A stretch of DNA of 64,000 nt from assembly GCA_021442155.1 (NCBI GenBank), contig CM038221.1, forward strand, positions 40,743,648-40,807,647, in the 5' to 3' direction. This document shows, one piece after another, positions 59,200 through 64,000 of the stretch. This DNA is from Cymbidium sinense (lineage: Eukaryota > Streptophyta > Magnoliopsida > Asparagales > Orchidaceae). The position numbers and the translations under genes are program-made. Position 1 is the first letter of the stretch, and the number at the start of each line of letters is the position of its first letter. Under the pieces are notes generated by a model. The model saw nothing but the letters and a program-made list of their open reading frames with translations. It was not told where the DNA came from and ran no database searches.

Positions 59200-61260
59200 T
59201 CTGCCATGACATATTTAGGGTAAGTGTAGGAGTCCCCCAGTGGCATCCTTTCCCTCTTTCACAACACAAACAATCTCAAACTATTAGAATAGGTGTGAGA
59301 GAACCGAGGCATCCTATTATGATTAGCTAAGTTAGGTGTGAGAGAACCCGACATCCTTTTAGTGGAATCCTTTTGCCATCATCATTTCATCAAATCCTAT
59401 GTTTAAGGTAGGTGTAAGAGTCCCAGAGGCATCCTTCTTTTAACACATGCACAACAAACATAAATCGTTTATCTCGAGCTATTTTTATGTGAGAGCAAGC
59501 CCCATGTGGCACTCACTCATTAGCTGCTCTAGGTGGGGTCTACATGCTACCTTGCTAGTATGTTACCCTAGTGTCTATTTATTAAAAGATGTGAGTCCCT
59601 GTGCTTTCTTCCTAACTTGATCATTGTAAACAAATTAGTGCCTTGTTAGTATGGTAGACTTCACTGCCCAGCCAGTAAGCTACCTCGTACTGATTTTATT
59701 TAAGAAGATGTGAATCCCTGTACTTTCTTCTTGAACTAGTCATTATGATCTAACTAGGTCGAGTATATTTGAGGTTTAGGATAAGTCCCCCAGAGGCTCC
59801 TTTCCTCTTGACTACGTAACCCCCTAGTGGCATTCACTTAGTTATCACCCTAGGTTAGATAGAACCTATCGAGTCGAAGATAGATTATCCCAGCATTTAG
59901 TTCTGCTATAGGAGGATATGAGTCCCCGAGCTTTCTTCCTAGGCTGATAGTTGCAAACCGATAGGCACCTTAGGTTGGTTGATGTTATCTATGTGACTCA
60001 CACGGTGGATATACCTCTTAGTAGAGTCCCACTTTTCTCCTTGAGTTGGACAGAATACCTATTGATATATGACTAGCCATGTCTTCTCAGGTTTTTTGAT
60101 TAAGCCCTAGTGGCCCCATCCCTTGGGCACTCTATCACATCTTTGCGACCCCATTTATACACTACCAGGTTACTCTTGGATCATTCCCCTTTTTAGTAGC
60201 CACCCTTGTGGTTGGAGAATTTGTTCGGATCGATTCTCCCTTGGTTATAAATCCAGATAGGTCTAGGTGATATAAGCTCCTTCTCGTTTGATCCCTCATG
60301 GAGGGTCCATAAATAAACTAAACTAAATAAATAAAATTAATTCACTTGTGGATTAGGAAATCAAGCCCCCAAAGGGCCCTTTTCTCAAGTAGGCATCCTA
60401 TCTTTAGGGCAGTGTTAGCAGAACTCCCTGTTGGAATTGCCTGGCTACCTGAGTTGAGATAAGTCCTCGAGTCGGCACTCACTTCGTAGTCACCCTTAGG
60501 TCAGGTTCAATCTATTTTTTCATAAATAGGTTGCCCCGATAGTCATTCCACTTTAGAAGATATAAGACTATGACGCATTTAATCTAGCATGACTGTCGCA
60601 AATCGATGGGCAGCCTTAGGTCGGGTTTGATTTGTTGCCCAAAGCGGCCGATCACCCTAGTGGTATCTTCTAGTGGAAGATGTGAGTCCTCAAGTTTTTT
60701 TCTCTTGAATTGATCATTTCAAATCGAAAGAAACTCCTTTGGTTGGATAGTTCTCCCATCGGCTGGGAAGCTACTCCCTTTAGATTAATAAATCTGAGAT
60801 AGGTCTAGGCTGATATGAGCTCCTTCTCAATACGATCCATCGCAAATCAATGGAATCCATCAAAATAAACAAAATTAGAAATAAAATTAATCTTGACTAT
60901 CTTTGAGTTGATCTAAGTCCCCCAGTAGCATTCACTCAATAGTCAGCTCTAGGTTGGGTTCAATCTGTTGTCTTGGCAATAGATTACCCCATCAACTAGT
61001 CTCTACTTTGGAGGATGTAAGTCTACTACGCTTTCTTCCTAGTATAGTCACTGCATATCGAAAGGCATTCCTTTGGTTGGCTAGTCCTACTATATTTTTA
61101 GTAGACTACCCCTTTGGATTGGTAAATCTGAGTTAGGTCTTGGCCTCCATGGCTCCTACTTAGTGTGTCCATCGCAAACCAACAAGGTCCATCTCAAAAT
61201 CCAAATCTAAAAATTGAAACAAATTCAACCCTCTTCCCCAATGGAAGTTTCTCCTTAGCA
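59200..61260 (+). repeat. Degenerate tandem repeats in the 3' untranslated region
   Basis: A motif of the type GATGTGAGTCCC..GCTTTCTTCCTAG..TGAT.ATTGCAAATCGA recurs at about 59587, 59706, 59912, 60557, 60677 and 61011. AAGTCCCCCAG.GGCA-like phrases recur at 59228, 59780, 60460 and 60915. CCAGATAGGTCTAGG-like phrases recur at 60253, 60795 and 61130. Units run roughly 120-550 bp. No open frame. Known: the region between pol and the 3' LTR of Tat/Ogre elements often holds variable tandem repeats. Confidence 0.75.
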
Positions 61261-61528
61261 ATACTTAAATCAAATCAAACCTCTCATCCCCTTGTGGATG
61301 ACTTGAACCTGCTTCCCTAGTGGAAGGTTCACATACTCTATCCCTAGTGGATCCCTCCCTCCCTCTTATGTCTTGGACATAAGTAGAGCCACATTGCACT
61401 AAGCTCTGGATTCTTTCTACACCTTGGGTTAGGGATAGATTGTTTTTAGTGCTTGTGATCTTTTTGGTGTGTTGATCATTTGGTCGGTGTGTTCCTTGTC
61501 GGTCACACCACACCTATTGGGCTCCCTT
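61261..61528 (+). other. Spacer before the 3' LTR; polypurine tract not clear
   Basis: No coding or repeat feature. The bases directly before the LTR read ATTGGGCTCCCTT, at best a mutated form of a G-rich tract such as the one at 32333. Confidence 0.4.
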
Positions 61529-64000
61529 TGTTGACCTCATTTTTAGAATGAGCCCTCAACATCTCCATCTTAGATATAGGAGTCCTCTAAGACTTTAAGA
61601 GTTTCCTTAGTCTTAAGACACTTCTAGTGATTAGGTGAACACTTAACCAAACCCTAGAGACTTAGAAGAGTTAGTCATAGGAATAGGTCATGCCTTAGGG
61701 GTGTTAGAAAAATTTGCCTACCCTTAGGTTGAACCATTCCTCACCTTTCTTCCTTCAAGTCAAACTCCAAATCAGTCTTATTTGATTTTCTCCAAACCCA
61801 AATCAACTCCATGTGATTGAAATCCATAATTGAAATCCATGTTTGAAACTCATGAATGAAATTCCTAAGTCCAAATCTTTCTTAAGTCATTAATCTTCTT
61901 TTAAGGACTTAGCCAAATCATGTCCAAACCAATTCAAATTCATGAGATTTTTTCATAATTCATTTATATTCTCATTTATATTCACATATATAAATGAAAT
62001 ATAAATTCAAACCAATCAAACTAAACTCAAAGTTCAAAATCAATTATAAAATTTCCCGTCCTTTAAATTCCCTCTTAAAGGCTTAGCTGATCATGATCAA
62101 ATCCTTTCAAATCCTTGAAATTTTCTCATAACCATTTATATTCTCATTTATATTCACATATAAATGAAGTATAAATTCAAACAATCAAAACCAATTCCAA
62201 AATCATACTCAAATCCACTCAAAATCCAACCTAAGCCTTTCAAGTCAAAATCTTGAACTTAGCCAAATCAACTTCAAATCAAGCCAAACTCTTGATTTTC
62301 TTTTATGATTAAATCAACCCTACAATAATGAATCCAAATATAAATACAAACTTCAATCACTAAACCAAAATTCAATTCAAAAAATCAAACCCCAAATCCA
62401 TTCATGTTCTTCCTTTGAATATGAAATTGTCAAATGAATCAAAACTCATTTGACTTCAAACCACTTGTAAATGGATTTATATCTCAATCATAAGTCCATA
62501 TACAAGTTCAATCAAACTCAAATCAAGCTTTGACCAAGCCATTTGACCCACTTAGGCTCACTTGACCCAAAGTGAGCTAAAGTACCCCTATGAGCCAAAT
62601 TCTAACCCTAACCAAATTGGATTAAATCAAACTCACCTATGTCTGTCATCATGATCAACAATCATCATGAGATGATCAATCAATCAAATTGGGTCAAACC
62701 AAGTTAAACCTAAGGGTTGACTAAGTCAACACTTAGCCAAAATGAAACCTAACATAGCCAAAATCAATCATGTGCCAAATTGATTGAAACCAGTGATCTA
62801 AGTTCATTCATGAACTATGCTTGAACTTGACCAAGTCAACATTTAAGCCTAACTAAGCCCAATTGGCCACTTGACCCAAGTTGACCCAACTAGACCTAAA
62901 GGGTCAAGATGTGTCAAAACTTGATCTAAGCTAAATTGATTAAAACCAATGGGTCAAGTTCATTCCAAATCACTTGTTGAACTTGACCAAAGCCTGGCCA
63001 ACTAACTAACCTAGCCAATTGACCTTGAACCCAACCAACTTGACCTAAAGGGTCATGTTGAGCCAAATTCAAACTTAACCAAAATTGATTGAAAACAAAG
63101 ATAATAATCCACTTCATATGACTAACCAAACCTAAACCTACCCATGACCTAGCTCAAATAGGTCAAATGGGTCAAATTGGTCAACTTGACCCATTTGACC
63201 TAAATGAAGTCATATGAGCCAAATTCAAACCTAAACCAAATTGAATCAAACCAAAGCCACCAAAACATTTCAAATGGTCATATGAACTTGACCCAACCCT
63301 TGGGTTGACCCAGTTTGACCAATTGGTCAACATGACTCTAGTTGACCCATTTTGACATAAATGGGTCAACATGAGCCAAACCATACCAAATGAACTCTAA
63401 ATCCAATGAAACTTGGCCAAACCTATTTTCTCAACATACCCAACATATCCAAATTTTAAAATAAGCAAAATGACCATTCTACCCCTAGGCCATAGAATAA
63501 AGTTTGGTCAAATCCATGGGGAATTTGGTCAAGTCCTCTTCATACCCACTTGATACCTTCCTAATAGGTCAAGTAAACCCTATGGAGGGTGGTGCACCAA
63601 ATCAAATGGGTTTGGGTCAGCCCAACTTGACCCAAGGCCAAAATCGAGCACATGGCTCAAATTGGTCATATGGAAAACTTCCCTCCGCTTGTTTTGAAGC
63701 ACATGGGAGGTTACTACTCCACTCTCTAGCCCAAACCGACCATGTGCAAGCTTCTAACTGACCAAAAAACCCATTGCCTAAGGTCAATTGGATCAAAATG
63801 GCAAGTATATCTTCGACCATCCGATTTCCATAGGGGGAGATATACTCCCCTAATTCCACTTGAATTCAATAGGGGCTAATTTGATTGAGTGTTAGAGAGT
63901 GTTAGGAGCCATTCTAGAGTGATCTTAAGCTTCTTAGAAGGATTTCAAATTTGCCATTCTCAATTTTCTTCAAGTAAAAATAGGGAGCTCCATTGATTTG
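61529..64000 (+). mobile_element. 3' LTR of the plus-strand Tat/Ogre element (first 2.47 kb; continues past the window)
   Basis: It starts TGTTGACCTCATTTTTAGAA, as does 39777, and is collinear with 39777-40977 and 42869-44112. It keeps the 178-bp duplication (61879-62215) and lacks the LINE: the target word CCAAAATGAAAC occurs once at about 62739. Small indels and substitutions at roughly one base in twenty separate the two LTRs. Confidence 0.88.

Noticed and set aside
1..64000. tRNA, rRNA, organelle-derived DNA or toxin genes
   Set aside because: None recognised when reading both strands. Primer-site words are only 9 bases and no cloverleaf was found around them.

Overview
The window is nuclear DNA of a flowering plant. 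It is very AT-rich and low in CpG. The first 3 kb hold a spliced gene with GT-AG introns, and everything after that is nested, decayed retrotransposon DNA. The species cannot be named from the sequence. The window starts exactly on GAATTC, which may be a clone end or chance.

Layout. (1) 27-2922, minus strand: the 5' part of one protein-coding gene. Ten exons in perfect phase encode 487 residues, and the gene runs off the left edge. Its promoter region is cut short by repeats at about 3190. (2) 3193-24819: two ~6.3 kb arms (3193-9556 and 18545-24819) are reverse complements of each other around a ~9 kb spacer that carries a SINE. Each arm is itself a head-to-head junction of two related long terminal repeats (LTRs). 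The right arm belongs to a larger near-palindrome: a forward LTR from 13249, then a reverse LTR from 22237 to about 32332. (3) 32333-39776: remains of a minus-strand Ty3/gypsy element of the Tat/Ogre type. Integrase lies at 39776-37880, a tandem-repeat zone at 37880-36000, and an antisense plant-mobile-domain (PMD) reading frame at 32554-35990. A polypurine-tract candidate sits at 32333-32347, directly next to a possible LTR start. (4) 39777 to beyond 64000: a plus-strand Tat/Ogre element inserted into element (3). Its 5' LTR is about 11.3 kb (about 9.5 kb without a nested LINE). It is followed by a tRNA-Arg-like primer site, broken gag, protease, reverse transcriptase, RNase H, archaeal-type RNase H and integrase regions, a degenerate tandem-repeat zone, and the first 2.5 kb of the 3' LTR. 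Two truncated RTE-type LINEs of one family sit in the two Tat elements. One has a 12-bp target duplication, and the sister LTR keeps the empty site.

Nothing outside the first gene looks translatable. All retroelement frames carry many stops and frameshifts, several of them at tryptophan codons conserved in the family. The most unusual signal is an array of about 14 short hairpins (49637-50937) near the end of the long 5' LTR. Their 10-base loops are alike, but the stems differ from copy to copy and still pair. The second is the multi-level inverted-repeat architecture of 3.2-24.8 kb.
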